A stretch of 64,000 nucleotides of DNA from Serinus canaria (GCF_022539315.1 NC_066327.1:17136834-17200833); one strand, 5' to 3'; positions 21,401-33,302 are shown, numbered from the stretch's first letter. Notes: generated by a model from the letters alone, not told the origin. Program-made: numbers and translations.

Positions 21401-24400
21401 GACCCTCTGGGTTCTGAGGCCTCGGGGGAGTTCCCTGGGAGCCCATACCTGGAGCTGTGCAGGGCAGGTGGGAGCTGGGGCCAGGCCAGGGCAGCGAGGC
21501 CTGATGAGTCATTCTTCCTGTCACATGAACCCTCCCTGCTCTGCTAATAGGCACTTAGTTGAATTTTAGATGCCTGGAATCATTAAAAAGGCTGGAAGGC
21601 ATTTGTGTACCTTGTCCATTAGACGAAAAATATGTTTTCTATAACTGTAACCTCCTACAGCCTCTAGCTCAACTTCAGAAAGTAGCTGCATTTTTTGTGT
21701 CATTATCCATTACCTGAATTGGGATGTTTGAAGGCAGCAGTGAATTCAGCTGCTTTCTCCCACGTGACATGGGTGGAAGAACATGTATTTCTTTTTACTA
21801 TTGAAAGAAGAGCCAGTGGGAGGAGTTCATATTCCACTCAATATCTGTGTCCTCTTTTATTTCATTTCTTCCAGTGTTGTCACATGTGGTGCTTTCCTTC
21901 CCCCTCCCTGGTGACTGTGCTCTCAGGCTGTACCTGCCTTCTCTCTTACAGGCATGAGGGGTTGAATTTCTGCCACCCCCTCACCTGGAGAACCGGTAAC
22001 AAAGGGCATGTGGAATGCAGAGTGTCCCAGCTGTGACAGAGCCTTTCCTCCTGTCAATAGACCAGGTCCTGCACAGGCAGAGGGAGAAAAGAAGTGCTGA
22101 ATTTTCATATTTTCATGGATAGACTGGCAATAAGCATGGTGGAGCATTTTCAGAGAATTCAAACTACAGAGCTGGGGGAATCTTGGAATCACAGAATGGT
22201 TTGGGTTGGGATGACCCTAAATATCATCTTTTTACTCTTTTATTTACCCCGCCATGTCCAGGGATCCAGAGGCAGCTCTCTGGGCAGAGATTGAATCAAG
22301 CAGTTTGCCTCTGTGTTTTCCTGTCCCTCCCACTGCCCCTCGTGCTCTGTGCAGGGTGGTTTGGGATTTCTGGATGCTCTCTTTTTATAAAAAATGAAAG
22401 CATGTTCTAATAGGCAATTGCTTTTCAAGTTAGTTTGCATTTACTTCTAATGCTGAGCTCTGTGGGGTTTATAGAATGAGGCGTTTTTGTCTCTTGGAAA
22501 GGCTTTGGGAGGAAGGTGGAAGGTGCCTCGCTGTGCTGGGAGTGGCTGCAGCTCCTCCTGTCCCTGCTCAGTGCCCTGGGGCTCAGTAAAGCTGCAGGTG
22601 AGGCAGGTCCTGCCACCTGCACCCCCAGGGCCTCACACCCTGGGATTGTTTGCTGTGCCTCACATCTGGCCAGGGAGCAGCTCTGGGCTGTGTCCTGCTG
22701 ACAGCTGTGCTGGGAGCTGCTCCCTGGAACAGGGATTAAATTTTCATCTGGATCACTGAGTCCTCCTTCTTCAAGGAAATGGTTCAGTGTTGTCATGTGA
22801 GGGCTGCTTATCCACAAAGCTTGGGGCTGACCCAAGCACCCTTTTCCTCTTCCCCACCTCTTCTGTTTAGAAAATGTTCCTGGGGAGCAGAGTGAGCTTC
22901 AGCTGATGTGGAACTGGAGTGCAGGACTGTGGTGCTCAGCTGTTTTGCTGTACCTGGACTGGCAGATAGTGCTCCTGATTTTGTTCTGGTGCTTTCCAGT
23001 GTAATTTCCTCCCTTTTCCCCCTCTCAGCTGACCCCTTGGACCTGCCAGCAGAACCACTCATTGTCATCTGCTAAGCACAGTCAAGGCTTTCACAGAGGG
23101 TGTGTGTAGTGTCATCTGGAGCAGAATATAGGTTATAGACTTCCACTGGCACAGAGCAGCTCTGGCTGCCCCTGAATCCCTGGCAGTGTCCAAGACCAGG
23201 TTGGACGTTGGGCTTGGAGCAGCCTGGGCCAGTGGGAGGTGTTCCTGCCCATGGCAGGGGGTGGAATGAGATGGGCTTTAAGGGATGGCCCAACCCAAAC
23301 CATCCTGTGATCTGTGGTGTTAAGCAGCAAAAGGAATAAAACTCCAAAGCACAGAACACTTGGATTTCCAAGATCTGCATTTAGAAGTGGGAGCTGATTT
23401 ATTTTCCTCTGATACAAATAAGATGAGAACATCCCCCTACGCCCTCACCCCTGTGTTAAATGCTCCAGGAGGATGGCAGCATGTCTCTCCAAAGAAAAGA
23501 AAGCAAAATACCTCAGATGGCTTCAGGAGCAAATGTGTGGGGTTGCAGGAGGGAGAGCTGGAGGAGACATTGTTTAGTGGTGGTTTCAAAGGAGGGCAGT
23601 GCCTCCTGCTCTGCCCAGGGCTTCAGTCTGGAGGTGCTTGTTTGAGGTGAGTTATTCTGCAGAGAACCTCAGTGCCTTTGCTGCTGAGGTGATGAGAAAT
23701 GGAAGGAAGGGAAACATGAGATGGCAGCTGTAACCTCCTTTCTGGCCTGGTACTGCTGCTTCCCTGATCAAAGCTGCCACGGCACACCTGCCTCCTGCGG
23801 CTGATGCTGGATCTGTGATAGCTCCTGGTTATTTATACAGAGCCTGTGGGAAGCACAGTGCACAAAATAAAACAGCTCCTTTTCAGTCATGCAGTGTGAA
23901 AGGTTGAAGGGAAATGGCAACATTTGCACTTCTGTGCATCATTATGTAATGTATCCATAGAAAACCCTTCCTTAGCAAAGCCACAGGCAGCAATGGAGCC
24001 TTTTGTTGGGTATCTCACGTATTTCTTTGACTAAACCAGATGCAACTGCAGCTTCTAAGCAGTGTGAGCTGAGGAACTGTCGGGGAAATGGAAAGGTACT
24101 GGAAAGCTGTGTGCTGTGCTGTGCTGGAGTCCACAGGTGTGCGAGGAGAGGATTTAAAGACAACAGAAAAACTGAGATGGTAGATTGATCATTTCAAGTG
24201 GGAACGCTTGGGAGGGAGGCTGAGCAGCTGCTCTGTGTCCCGTGGTGCTTCCAGAAGGGTCTGTTGTGTGCAGTTAAAGCTGCAGGGGTGGTGTCAGAGC
24301 CCTGAGGAAGCCCCTGAGCCCTGGTGTGTGGTTCTGTTCAGCTGCAGAATGAAGAGGAGCCGGGCGAGGCCGTGCCGGTGGTGAACGACGCCCCTCCGCC

Positions 24401-27400
24401 CTACAGCAGCATTTCTGCAGAGAGCACAGGTACTCTCACCTGGGGAAAGGGCTGGCATTGCTCTGCTGCCACTGACTGCTCTCCTCATCCACAGCTGGCT
24501 CTGCGGCACCTTCCTGAGCTGCAGGGATCAGGATTGATCCACACAGCCTGTCGGTACTTGTGGTTTAGGAGATGCAATTTGGCTGCGCTCGTCTGATGTC
24601 ATCCCATCAAGGGGTGTTCAAGTTACAGTTCACAGTGTTCTCAGTAAATTGGAGACAGTTAAAAATCAAAGTGCTGGGAGGATTTGTGGTTCCCCTCATT
24701 ATCTGGCATTTGGATGATGCTGTGCCCCTTCCTTAAAGGATTCATTACATAAAGAATTCACTTTTCCTGCACTTTCCAATAACTAAGCACTTGGTCATAA
24801 GGATGGGACTTTGACTCATCCTCCTGTCCTGTCACTAATAACTTTAATAACCACTTGGATCTGGAAACGTGACAGTTTCTGAGTATCCAAGTCAGCAGAG
24901 GCACAGCATGTGGTGTTGTTTTAAGCAGAAGTACAGCCAGACGTGTTCAGTGAGTGTTCCCTGGCTTGCTGGCTATCAGAGAAGGTGCTCCTGGGCTTTC
25001 CCCTCTGTGCTTTGGGATGGCAGGAGGCTGGGCTGGGTGGAAGGGTGGGGAATGGGGCTCACTGGAAGTCACTGCTGGTTCCCAGCAGGGTGTTCCTGAG
25101 GAAGTGCTGAGTTCTCCCTGTGTCTCTGGTTGTGTGCAGCTTACTTTGACTACAAGGATGAGTCGGGGTTCCCGAAGCCGCCGTCCTACAACGTGGCCAC
25201 CACTCTGCCCAGCTACGACGAGGCCGAGAGGACCAAGGCTGAGGCCACCATTCCCTTGGTTCCTGGCAGGGTGAGTGTCCCTGTCCCTGCCCTGCTGGCT
25301 GCCACTTCAGCTTTAACTCCTGCCCATCGTGTGTCATGACTCTTAACATTTGTGTCGGGTTTTTTGTGTTTTTGAAGCTTTCTGGGGTGGTGATATTCCA
25401 CACTTCTGGGAGTCCTGTGGCTATTTTCTTTTTCCATTTTCTTCTGAGCTGTGATGATGTCAGACATCTCAGTAATGCCAGCATGTGCTAGCCAGATTAG
25501 CTTGGCAAGCTGACAGAGGGACTGTGCTGTATCCCCGTGCACTGACACTGGGGTTTTTGTTGTTTTTTTTTCATTTTTAAAAAAAGATTTAGGATTAATT
25601 CTTCAGCTGTCTGGCCTATCTACCCTTGATACTCCTGCTGCTTACTTAGTTGACTTTCCTGGAGGTCAGTGTAGCTGATACAAGGGCGATAAAACCATTC
25701 TGTCAGAATTATTTCTTTTTGGTTTTTTCAACATTGTCTCTTGTTCAGCCATTCTTTCCACCCCTGCTAGTGTTAGAAGTCCCCTGCTCATTACACTTCT
25801 TCACAGAAGCCAAATTCCTTGCTGAGATGATAATTTTTTGATGAGTTGAAGAATTCTTCACAATGAGAACAAGAACATGCTGGATCTTGACTGTGTTAAA
25901 AATAAAGATACATTTCTTATTATATAGATAACATTTCATGCCCTGCACCATTTCAGGATGAGAAACAGGAATTTTCTCGTGCCTGCATTTGTGGCCTTTT
26001 GATATTTAGAATTCCAGCCCTTTTTTGAAGAGTCACACCCAGAAGTGGGGTTGCTGTATGGACTGGACTGACCTAAATCCCCCATGTGCTGTCTCCCTCT
26101 GCATTGCAGGATGATGACTTTGTGACACGGGATGACTTTGATGACACTGACCAGCTGAGGATAGGAAATGATGGCATTTTCATGCTGACTTTCTTCAGTA
26201 AGTACCTGATGGAATGAACTTTTTTCCAAGCAGTGACCCAAAATAGTCTGGGTCACATTTATGTTTATGTAGCACCAAGAAAAACCTGAGTGCAAGGGGT
26301 TTATGGTTTTTTTCCTTGGAATATAAAGGTGTCTTGACCTGCTGCTTTTCTCCTGCTTTCTCAGTGGCATTCCTCTTCAACTGGATTGGATTTTTCCTGT
26401 CTTTCTGTCTGACTACTTCAGCTGCAGGACGATATGGGGCCATTTCTGGCTTTGGTCTGTCCCTTATTAAGTGGATCCTTATTGTCAGGGTGAGTTGTGT
26501 GGTGCAAAACCATGTACACAGACACTGATACTCTTTTTTCCCAGCAGGTTTTTATCTCATACTGAAGTTGGTGATAAATTTAGGGGATTTCTTAAAATAA
26601 TGAAATAATTTTTGAGCTACTAAATCACTAAGAACAGGGCTTTTTCATAATTGTATCCTGTTTATGTGCTGGAATTATAACTGTAGTAAAAGAAAAGAAA
26701 GATTGCACACCCAGATATGCTTTGGGGATGCTCATCCCTGGAAGTGACAGGGATTCCTGGGAGAGTGGAAGGTGTCCCTGTCTGTGGCAAAAGAGAGGAG
26801 CTGTAGGACCCTTTCCAGCCCAGCCCCCTGTGGGGTTCTGGGGTTCATTCTGTGTGTCTGACAGAGGCACTGGCCTGAGCAGAGTGTGGTTTGTGCTGAG
26901 CAGCAGCAACACTCTGATCCAGGAAAACATGGACCCAGGCAAAGCCAGCCCTGCCTGCAGCCTCTGCAGCCTGCTGTGCCCTGGCTCTCCTGGAAGGAAG
27001 GAAATTCTCTAAAATGCAGGATAGCTGGTGAGGAGAGGGAAATAGGGCCGTGGGAGGAGTGAGGTTTGGAGCAGCAGTGGGAGAAGGCCGTGGGTGCCCT
27101 CTGGTGCAGCCTCCCTGCGGCACAGGAGCAGGACCAGGAGCAGGCTGCCAGCCTGCTCCAGGATTTTTAGCTCTTGTATCTTTTGGAAGGATTGGGAGAA
27201 AATATTTCCATCAGGAAATCTTTATTTGGAGCCTGTGAAATGATGGCATTCCAGGCTGAAAGTTGAATTTCAAGCAAGCAGCTCACTGGCTGTAAGTAGA
27301 AGTAAAGAGCATTCATGTCAGAGCTGTCACTTCCTACCCTGTCTTTAGGGGCTGGCAATTCTAATTTGTAAATACAGCATCTCTTCACTTTTCTGACAGT

Positions 27401-28816
27401 TTTTGTGGTCATCTTGGTTCTGAGGTGTTAAGTACTGTTTGCTGGATTAAGAGGTGTGGCAGAAGGAGGTGACATTATCTGTGGATTTGATTTAAATGTC
27501 AGTAGCTGACTTATCTTTTGTTAGGTTTTCAAGTTTGAATAGAACAAACCCAGAAGAATTATAATGTATTTATACTGAAACTGTGAGCTTCAGTGCTCTC
27601 ATAGTGTTGGTGCCTTTCATTTAATAGCAGTAATTTTCCCAGTTGGGAATCTTGTCAGTGGCTCCACAGATGTGGGATTTCTTTTCCAGCTGTTCCACCA
27701 TTCAACCTGACAGTGTAATAAATGTGCTGCACTGCTGCAAGCCTGCTCTGCCCTTTCAGAACCTGCAGCTGTGCTTAATAAGCATCCAGGACACAATCTA
27801 AAACAGGAATATTTGCCCAGTAGTGTCCTTGTGCCTCACTGATTGGCAGAATTCATAGCTGGGTGTTCAGTCTGTCCCATTCCCCTTGTGGAGCTGGTGC
27901 AGAAAAACAGTAAGTAACAGTTTGTGGAGGTAACTCATTGCTGCAGCTGGTGAAATGCAGCATTCCATGAGATCTCTTGTGTGCAGCCCTGGTCTGGTTA
28001 CTGCTAAAGTTGGTGGGCATAGACTTTGGTTCACAAACTTCCATGTGCTCTAAACTGCACTTTGGTGTTTTTCAGTTCTCCACCTATTTTCCTGGTTACT
28101 TTGATGGCCAGTACTGGCTTTGGTGGGTCTTCCTTGTACTAGGTGAGTGTCTGTGGGGGGAAAGATGCTTAAAAACTGTAAAGTCAGTTAGGATTTTAGG
28201 ATTTTGTGGGCATTCCTGGCTGTTAAATATGTGTGTGTGGATGACCAGGTGAAATGTGACCCTCATACTCCTCTGTCTGAGCACTTTCAGGGTTTAAAGG
28301 CACATGTAAACACTGTCCTTCTGTTGCCAGTTCTTGGTGGCAGCATCCTGACATCATCCAGAGTTAAGAAGAGAATAATGCTTGTAACTGATGCTGTGTG
28401 TGCTCTTGCATCTTAAATGGAGGAGTGGACTGTTGCCTTCCTTGTTTTATTTTCTTTTTCCTGCTTTGGGCTTGACTGGATCTTGTTTGGATTCAAAAGT
28501 TTTGTGATTGCCCAAGTGAAGTTTGTTTTTAAAGGTACCTGAAATGGAAAGATGAGGTGTTACTGCTACCAGAAATAATTACTGTGTGTGGTCAGCTGCT
28601 GTGCATCCCAGTGGTGAGGTCCCTCTGTAGTGGTGGCAGAGAGTTCAGCTGCTCCCTCTCCTTGCAGAAGCAACACCTGTGCTAACTGGACAAATGTGTC
28701 TCTCCCCTGCAGGTTTTCTGCTGTTTCTCAGAGGATTTATTAATTATGCAAAGGTTAGGAAGATGCCAGATACGTTTTCCACTCTTCCCAGAACCAGAGT
28801 TCTCTTTATTTACTAA
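15407..28816 (+). CDS. NDFIP1: NDFIP1, NEDD4 family-interacting protein 1
   Basis: Seven coding exons (15407-15451, 24342-24429, 25140-25270, 26110-26197, 26365-26489, 28076-28142, 28713-28816) total 648 nt, or 215 residues. The human protein has 221. It is a Golgi/endosome membrane adaptor that recruits and activates NEDD4-family HECT ligases (NEDD4, ITCH, WWP2). The cytosolic N-terminus carries WW-binding motifs PPPY (33-36), PPSY (58-61) and the variant LPSY (67-70). Three membrane segments follow at about 111-133, 142-160 and 172-191, then a short tail ending RTRVLFIY. The N-terminus (MAAAAAEPSTGRYQQ) is shorter and more Ala-rich than the mammalian one. Downstream of exon 1 the protein is nearly identical to human. 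Intron 1 is the largest, at 8.9 kb. The ATG is the first in the CpG-island exon and has a Kozak-like GCGCCATGG. Confidence 0.98.
15610..15728. repeat. GC-rich imperfect tandem repeat in NDFIP1 intron 1
   Basis: Four to five imperfect units of about 25-30 nt resembling CCGGTGTTTGCCCAGTCCCG. G-run spacing (GGGG, GGG) makes G-quadruplex formation on the transcribed RNA possible. Confidence 0.6.
20205..20342 (-). mobile_element. CR1 fragment in NDFIP1 intron 1
   Basis: Carries the same block as 10-125 (GGGATGGGCACTCCAAACC then CCATGGGGAAATTCTG), antisense to NDFIP1. Confidence 0.8.
22186..22300 (-). mobile_element. CR1 3'-end fragment in NDFIP1 intron 1
   Basis: ATCACAGAATGGTTTGGGTT followed by a decayed ACCCTAAATATCATC. 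Short and diverged. Confidence 0.75.
23136..23320 (+). mobile_element. CR1 3'-end fragment in NDFIP1 intron 1
   Basis: Carries CCTGAATCCCTGGCAGTGTC, then TTGGAGCAGCCTGGGCCAGT, and ends in ATGGCCCAACCCAAACCATC. In the same orientation as NDFIP1. Confidence 0.8.
24342..24429 (+). CDS. NDFIP1: NDFIP1 coding exon 2 (PPPY)
   Basis: Acceptor CTGTTCAG ends at 24341 and donor GTACTC starts at 24430. Encodes LQNEEEPGEAVPVVNDAPPP and YSSISAEST. Confidence 0.95.
25140..25270 (+). CDS. NDFIP1: NDFIP1 coding exon 3 (PPSY, LPSY)
   Basis: Acceptor GTGTGCAG ends at 25139 and donor GTGAGT starts at 25271. Encodes AYFDYKDESGFPKPPSYNV through KAEATIPLVPGR. Confidence 0.97.
26110..26197 (+). CDS. NDFIP1: NDFIP1 coding exon 4 (acidic linker, start of TM1)
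   Basis: Acceptor CATTGCAG ends at 26109 and donor GTAAGT starts at 26198. Encodes DDDFVTRDDFDDTDQLRIGN and DGIFMLTFF. Confidence 0.97.
26365..26489 (+). CDS. NDFIP1: NDFIP1 coding exon 5 (TM1-TM2)
   Basis: Acceptor TTTCTCAG ends at 26364 and donor GTGAGT starts at 26490. Encodes AFLFNWIGFFLSFCLTTSAA through KWILIVR. The preceding intron is only 167 nt. Confidence 0.97.
28076..28142 (+). CDS. NDFIP1: NDFIP1 coding exon 6 (loop and start of TM3)
   Basis: Acceptor TTTTTCAG ends at 28075 and donor GTGAGT starts at 28143. Encodes FSTYFPGYFDGQYWLWWVFL and VL. Confidence 0.97.
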
Positions 28817-28818
28817 AG
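28713..28818 (+). CDS. NDFIP1: NDFIP1 last coding exon (stop at 28814-28816)
   Basis: Acceptor CCCTGCAG ends at 28712. Encodes FLLFLRGFINYAKVRKMPDT and FSTLPRTRVLFIY, then TAA. A plausible donor, AAG|GTAAAT, follows the stop by only 2 nt, so the exon probably ends at 28818. Confidence 0.93.
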
Positions 28819-31156
28819 GTAAATTTTCTGCTTTCCTGAATTTGTTCTGCTTTGATTTTAACTCTATTTAGTGACTTTTCTAGGCTACACTTTGCAATGC
28901 TTGAATATTTTTAGAACTCAAGGAAGCAGGGAGCAGTTGTTTCTTGGCACCCCCTACCCAGCTCCTGAGTCTGCAGAGCCCAGACTGACCTGATGGGAGG
29001 CAGAGGAGCCCTGGACATTTGTCCCTGAGTTTTTGCTGTGAGGAGCTGGCTATTCATTTGATTCCCTGACTAGATACTGTGAGAACAAAACCCCTGCCCC
29101 TTGGTGCTGCTGAGCATTTGGGAAGTGTGTCTTTGAGAATAAATCACATGCCTGAAACACGTGGTGTGTCCCAAACCCGAGGAGAGGTCACAAAATGTTG
29201 TTAGAGGGGCGTGCCAGTGCCTTTGGCTTTTGTCCCAGAATGAGCCATTTGTCTGAATTCTGCTGCTTGAAATTGCTGCCAGGTTCCTGAAGAAACGCCA
29301 CCCTTGCCCACCTTTGCTCTCCTCAGACCCTCCCACACACCTGAGCTGTCCTGCCTGAGCATCTTGCAAAAACCTGAGTGCCTGGGAGTGTTTTGCTTCC
29401 GTGCTGAGCCACAGGCTGGCTGCCTTAATGGGGCTTTAAAGGAGGAGGCTTAAGTAGCTGGAGCCTTGTACATAATTTCCTGCTCACAGCAGATAATGGC
29501 CTGGCATTAACTGTCCCTCCCTGAGGGGAAGGAAATCCTGGAATAGGTTGCTTCCCAGCTGGGGAATGCAACACGATGCTCCCTTTAGAAATGTCATAAT
29601 AACACTCCATTTCCCCAGAGAGGCAATTGCAGCTGGGACAGTCAAAGGAACCAAAGCAGCCCCAGCTTTAAATTGGGGCTCATTAAATTGTTGAGATTTG
29701 AAAACCGAGCCTTGGGTTTCCAAATGCACTTCCCTTTTATTAGAAACTGCAAATTGCCCACGATTCTCCTTCAATTCCAGGCCGTGAGGAGAACCTGCAG
29801 CACAGAGCAGCCTTTGTGCAGTGCTTTCCTCTGGTGATAGTGTGTAAAAATAGTTCAGCCAATTTCTTTACGTGTTTCAGTTCTGCTTAACCAAGTTGGT
29901 TTGTGACCTCCTCCAGGATCTGTAATGTCCTCCCAGATTCCTGCTGAGTCACCAGAGGCTTGATTTCCCCCAGTTTATGGTCACAGAATGTGAGCATTTA
30001 AAGTCAGCTTTATCTCTGTATTTTGTCTGACTGAACAATTTTTTCAAAAATTTTGCTCCCTTGCCTAAACTTTATTTTTTTATTTCCTAAAGGAACTCTG
30101 TGGTTTCTTTTTGCATAGACTTTTCCTATGTTTGAAATTCGAAATTACATTTTTAGAGACCTGGCTTCACTCCTTGCTTGTGGAGGTGTAGGGTGTTTAA
30201 ATTCTTATTTATGTGTCATTTTAGAGCATTTTCAAAAAGCACTTTCAGATATGCACTTTCAGATAAATGTCCAGAATAATTCATAAATATTTCAACTGTG
30301 ATACTTCCCCTGAAAATAAATATTTAATCCTGAATTTTAAGTGAAGAAACCACAAAATACTTGGATTTTCAGTGTGTTATAGTCCTTAGATGAGATTTCC
30401 TCTTCAGGGCGTGATGCAAAGGGCACAGTGAAGGATTACTTTTATTTCAGAGCAGGGATAATTTTTAGAAAATTTGGAGGGGAATAATGAATACAAACCA
30501 GAAAATAAAGCTGGTGAAATGAATCTAGTGAAAAGCTGGAGTTGACTGTTCCAGCTGTGTGTGCAGTAATGGACACAATCCTGCTGTTACCCTGTGAAAT
30601 ACACACAGATTCCTGAGAATTTTGCTGGAGTCACATCATTGTGTGCTCAGACACTTCATAACCCTTAGACATCCTGTGCTGTGTGAACAACATCCTCCTG
30701 TTATCCAAAATAACCCTCTGACTGCAGCTTCGGTGTTCAATATCCTTCTCCAACAGATGTTTTCTGGCAAATGTCTTCCTGCATTAGTGAAATCCCCCCC
30801 AAGAAGCAGCAGGACACCTGCAGGAAGTGAATCAAGGCTCTGGAGCAGAAGAAAAAATAATCACCTGCTTTAAAATAAATAAATAAAAGTACTGTTGGAA
30901 AAAGAAAAAAAAAAAGGAGAAGCATTTCTTTCGATTTGTTTTTAGGTGTAAAATTTTAATAATTAACGCAGAATTCTGTAATTGTTGACTCATTAGTAGC
31001 TAATGTTTGAAGCAGCTCTTGCAGTGAGTCTGTGGTGTGCTGATGGAGCCCTGCAGCCAGAGTTTGTGGTGTTTGGGCAGCAGGAGCCGTCCCGGGGCCA
31101 GCAGGGGCCAGGCTTGCTTTAGTTCCTCTCCAGCCTGGGAGCTGCCCGGGCTCTGC

Positions 31157-31390
31157 CTGTGCTGGGCTGTGTGTGACACTGTCCTGGGCTGTGTGTGACA
31201 CCCTGTGCTGGGCTGTGTGTGACACCCTGTGCTGGGCTGTGTGTGACACTGTCCTGGGCTGTGTGTGACACCCTGTGCTGGGCTGTGTGTGACACCCTGT
31301 GCTGGGCTGTGTGTGACACCCTGTGCTGGGCTGTGTGTGACACTGTCCTGGACTGTGTGTGACACCCTGTGCTGTGCAGAGTGTGACACT
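31157..31390. repeat. 22/24-bp minisatellite
   Basis: About ten units of GCTGGGCTGTGTGTGACACC + CTGT (24 bp), interleaved with a 22-bp variant ending ACTGT. It decays into related CCTGTGCAGAGTGTG and CCATCCCTGTCCCC repeats up to about 31,690. The open minus-strand frame across it is a by-product of repetition. Confidence 0.85.
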
Positions 31391-31690
31391 GTGTCCTGTG
31401 CAGAGTGTGTGCTCTGTATCCTGGACAGTCTGTGTGTCACCCTGTGCTGTGCAGAGTGTGTGCTCTGTGTCCTGTACAGCCCATGGAACTCCATGTCCTG
31501 TACTGTCCCCATGTGTCACATCCTGTACAGCCTGAGTGCATCGTGTCCTGTACAACCCATGGAACTCCGTGTCCTGTCCATTCCTGTACTCCATGTACAT
31601 CATGTCCTGTCCATCCCCATATTCCATCTCCTGTCCATCCCTGTCCCCCGTGTCCTGTCTGTCCATCCCTGTCCCCCGTGTCCTGTCTGG
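31391..31690. repeat. Degenerate extension of the minisatellite (CCTGTCC-rich)
   Basis: Irregular units of CCTGTGCAGAGTGTGT, CCCATGGAACTCCGTGTCCT and ATCCCTGTCCCCCGTGTCCT, each present two or more times. Confidence 0.65.
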
Positions 31691-31855
31691 CAGCACAGGG
31701 GTGACTCCAGAGCTGAGGCTGCTCCTGCAGTCCCCCAGCCCCCAGGGGCCTGTGGAGGAAAAGGGGTCACTGCAGTCCAGACTCCAAGGTGTCATTGGGA
31801 ATTTAGAGGTGGCACAAGTATTAACTTTTAACTGTCTTTATTTTCGGTGTTGTAG

Positions 31856-32195
31856 TATCCTTTCCTTTCGCACCACCAACTTTTTGGGCTCTCCAGGGGT
31901 TTTCATGGAACAAGTCTGTAGTGTAAAACTAAAAGATCATGTTGCAACTTTGTATAAAAACCATCTTGCAAAACAAAGGCCTTTTTTTTCTTTGGCTTGG
32001 GACTTTTGAGACAATTCCTAACATACCTGTAATTCTTGCTTTTATAATTTGTGTTAGCAGAGACTCTGATGCATTGGCAATGTAGATTTAATGTGCACTC
32101 CTGTGCTTTCTGCCAAGTGGTCATTCACTCTGGAGTTTTACTATGTTCAACCTGTAAATACAGCAGAACGTCAATAAATGTCACTTCTGTAGCAA
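31856..32195 (+). other. NDFIP1: Inferred NDFIP1 non-coding 3' terminal exon
   Basis: A strong acceptor (CTTTATTTTCGGTGTTGTAG, ending at 31855) precedes about 340 nt of unique sequence. This ends at a canonical AATAAA (32173-32178) followed by a T/G-rich downstream element. Together with the donor 2 nt after the NDFIP1 stop, this looks like a last exon carrying essentially the whole 3'UTR. This is inference from splice signals; transcript evidence would settle it. Confidence 0.65.
32173..32178 (+). terminator. NDFIP1: NDFIP1 polyadenylation signal
   Basis: AATAAA with TGTTGCTGTAGG-type GU-rich sequence about 20-30 nt downstream. It is the best signal on this strand after NDFIP1. Confidence 0.65.
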
Positions 32196-33107
32196 TTGTT
32201 GCTGTAGGACAATGTTTAATTGAGTTTTGATTGTTATTGCACCTGGTTGTCCATGACAAACACAGATTATCTGGGGGCGTTCCATCTTTTTCCGTGGAAG
32301 GTGTAACACAAATCTCCAAGGCGTCCATCTCTTTCGTAACCAAGCCTGTCAGGAAGTGGTGATTCCATTTTGGAGGATTTGTTGGATTTTTTTGGTAGTC
32401 ATATGACTTACTGACCTGTGAAACTGGTTTTGGTTCACAGCTGAACTTCTCAAATGTACAGTCCCCACAAACAAGCAGTTGGGGCTGGCAGAGATGGATA
32501 GAGGTTCCACAGAGTCCTCATTGAACAGGAATAAGTGAACACAGAATTCGGAATTTTATCCTACAAGGCAAAATCTGCAGCATTAGGGAACTCTGAACCA
32601 CATTTGCCCAAACTTGGTCGATCAGCCTCGTGTTTGCTCTCCTGGCATCTGGGCCTTATTTGGGCTTGACTGTCCAGAGAACTGGAATATTTGGCATTCC
32701 TGTTGCTCCTCCTGCGTGGCCTGAAGCTGCAGACACCTCCAGCCCCATGTTCCTGCACAGCCAGGGGCTCTGGGAGGGACGGGGGGTGCTGGGGTCTGGA
32801 GGAGCCACGCTGTGTTTGCTGTAGGTTCACAGGCTCAGATGCTCCTGTTGGGTCTGGGCCAGCTCAGCCACCTCACACCACCGCAGTGGCAGGGCTGTGG
32901 TCACCTGCAGTGACCAGGTAAATACCTCTGGCCTTCCCTGACAGCCAGGCTGGGGTGGAGGCTTTGGCTGCTGTGGAGGGCAGACACAGCTCTGGAGCTG
33001 CTGTGCCATGTGGGGAGAGAGCCCAGACTCCCCAGGACTACTGACGTGGCCAGGGAGTGATAGGATAGAGGGAATGGCTTCCCCCTGCCAGAGGGCAGGG
33101 CTGGATG

Positions 33108-33302
33108 GGATACTGGGAAGGAATTCCTGGCTGTGAGGGTGGGCAGGCCCTGGCACAGGGTGCCCAGAGCAGCTGTGGCTTCACTGGCAGTGCCCAAGGC
33201 CAGGCTGGACAGGGCTTGGAGCAACCTGGGGCAGTGGGAGGTTCCCTGCCATGGCAGGGGTGGCACTGGATGGCCTTTAAGGTCCCTTCCTACCCAAAGC
33301 AG
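33108..33302 (+). mobile_element. CR1 3'-end fragment
   Basis: GGCCCTGGCACAGGGTGCCC, GGCAGTGCCCAAGGCCAGGC, then TTAAGGTCCCTTCCTACCCA. Confidence 0.85.

Larger units (their letters stand above)
15452..24341 (+). other. NDFIP1: NDFIP1 intron 1
   Basis: 8.9 kb intron. The first 0.5 kb is GC-rich with an imperfect tandem repeat. The remainder is AT-leaning with three CR1 fragments (20.2, 22.2 and 23.1-23.3 kb). I see no other exon or RNA gene. Confidence 0.85.
24430..28712 (+). other. NDFIP1: NDFIP1 introns 2-6
   Basis: Introns at 24430-25139, 25271-26109, 26198-26364, 26490-28075 and 28143-28712. There are no recognised genes inside. A faint CR1-like patch at about 26,725-26,800 is too diverged to call. 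Confidence 0.85.
28819..31855 (+). other. NDFIP1: Inferred NDFIP1 intron 7 (between stop codon and 3'UTR exon)
   Basis: 3.0 kb of non-coding sequence holding a GTGTGACAC minisatellite (31,157-31,390) and its degenerate extension. AATAAA hexamers occur inside (for example near 29,139 and 30,318), so read-through and earlier polyadenylation are possible alternatives to splicing. Confidence 0.55.

Noticed and set aside
26725..26800. CR1-like words (CTCATCCCTGGAAGTGACAG) in NDFIP1 intron 5
   Set aside because: Too short and diverged to separate from chance similarity.
30956..31795. A 279-codon minus-strand open frame with HTQPSTGC-type repeats
   Set aside because: It coincides with the 22/24-bp minisatellite and its degenerate extension inside an NDFIP1 intron.
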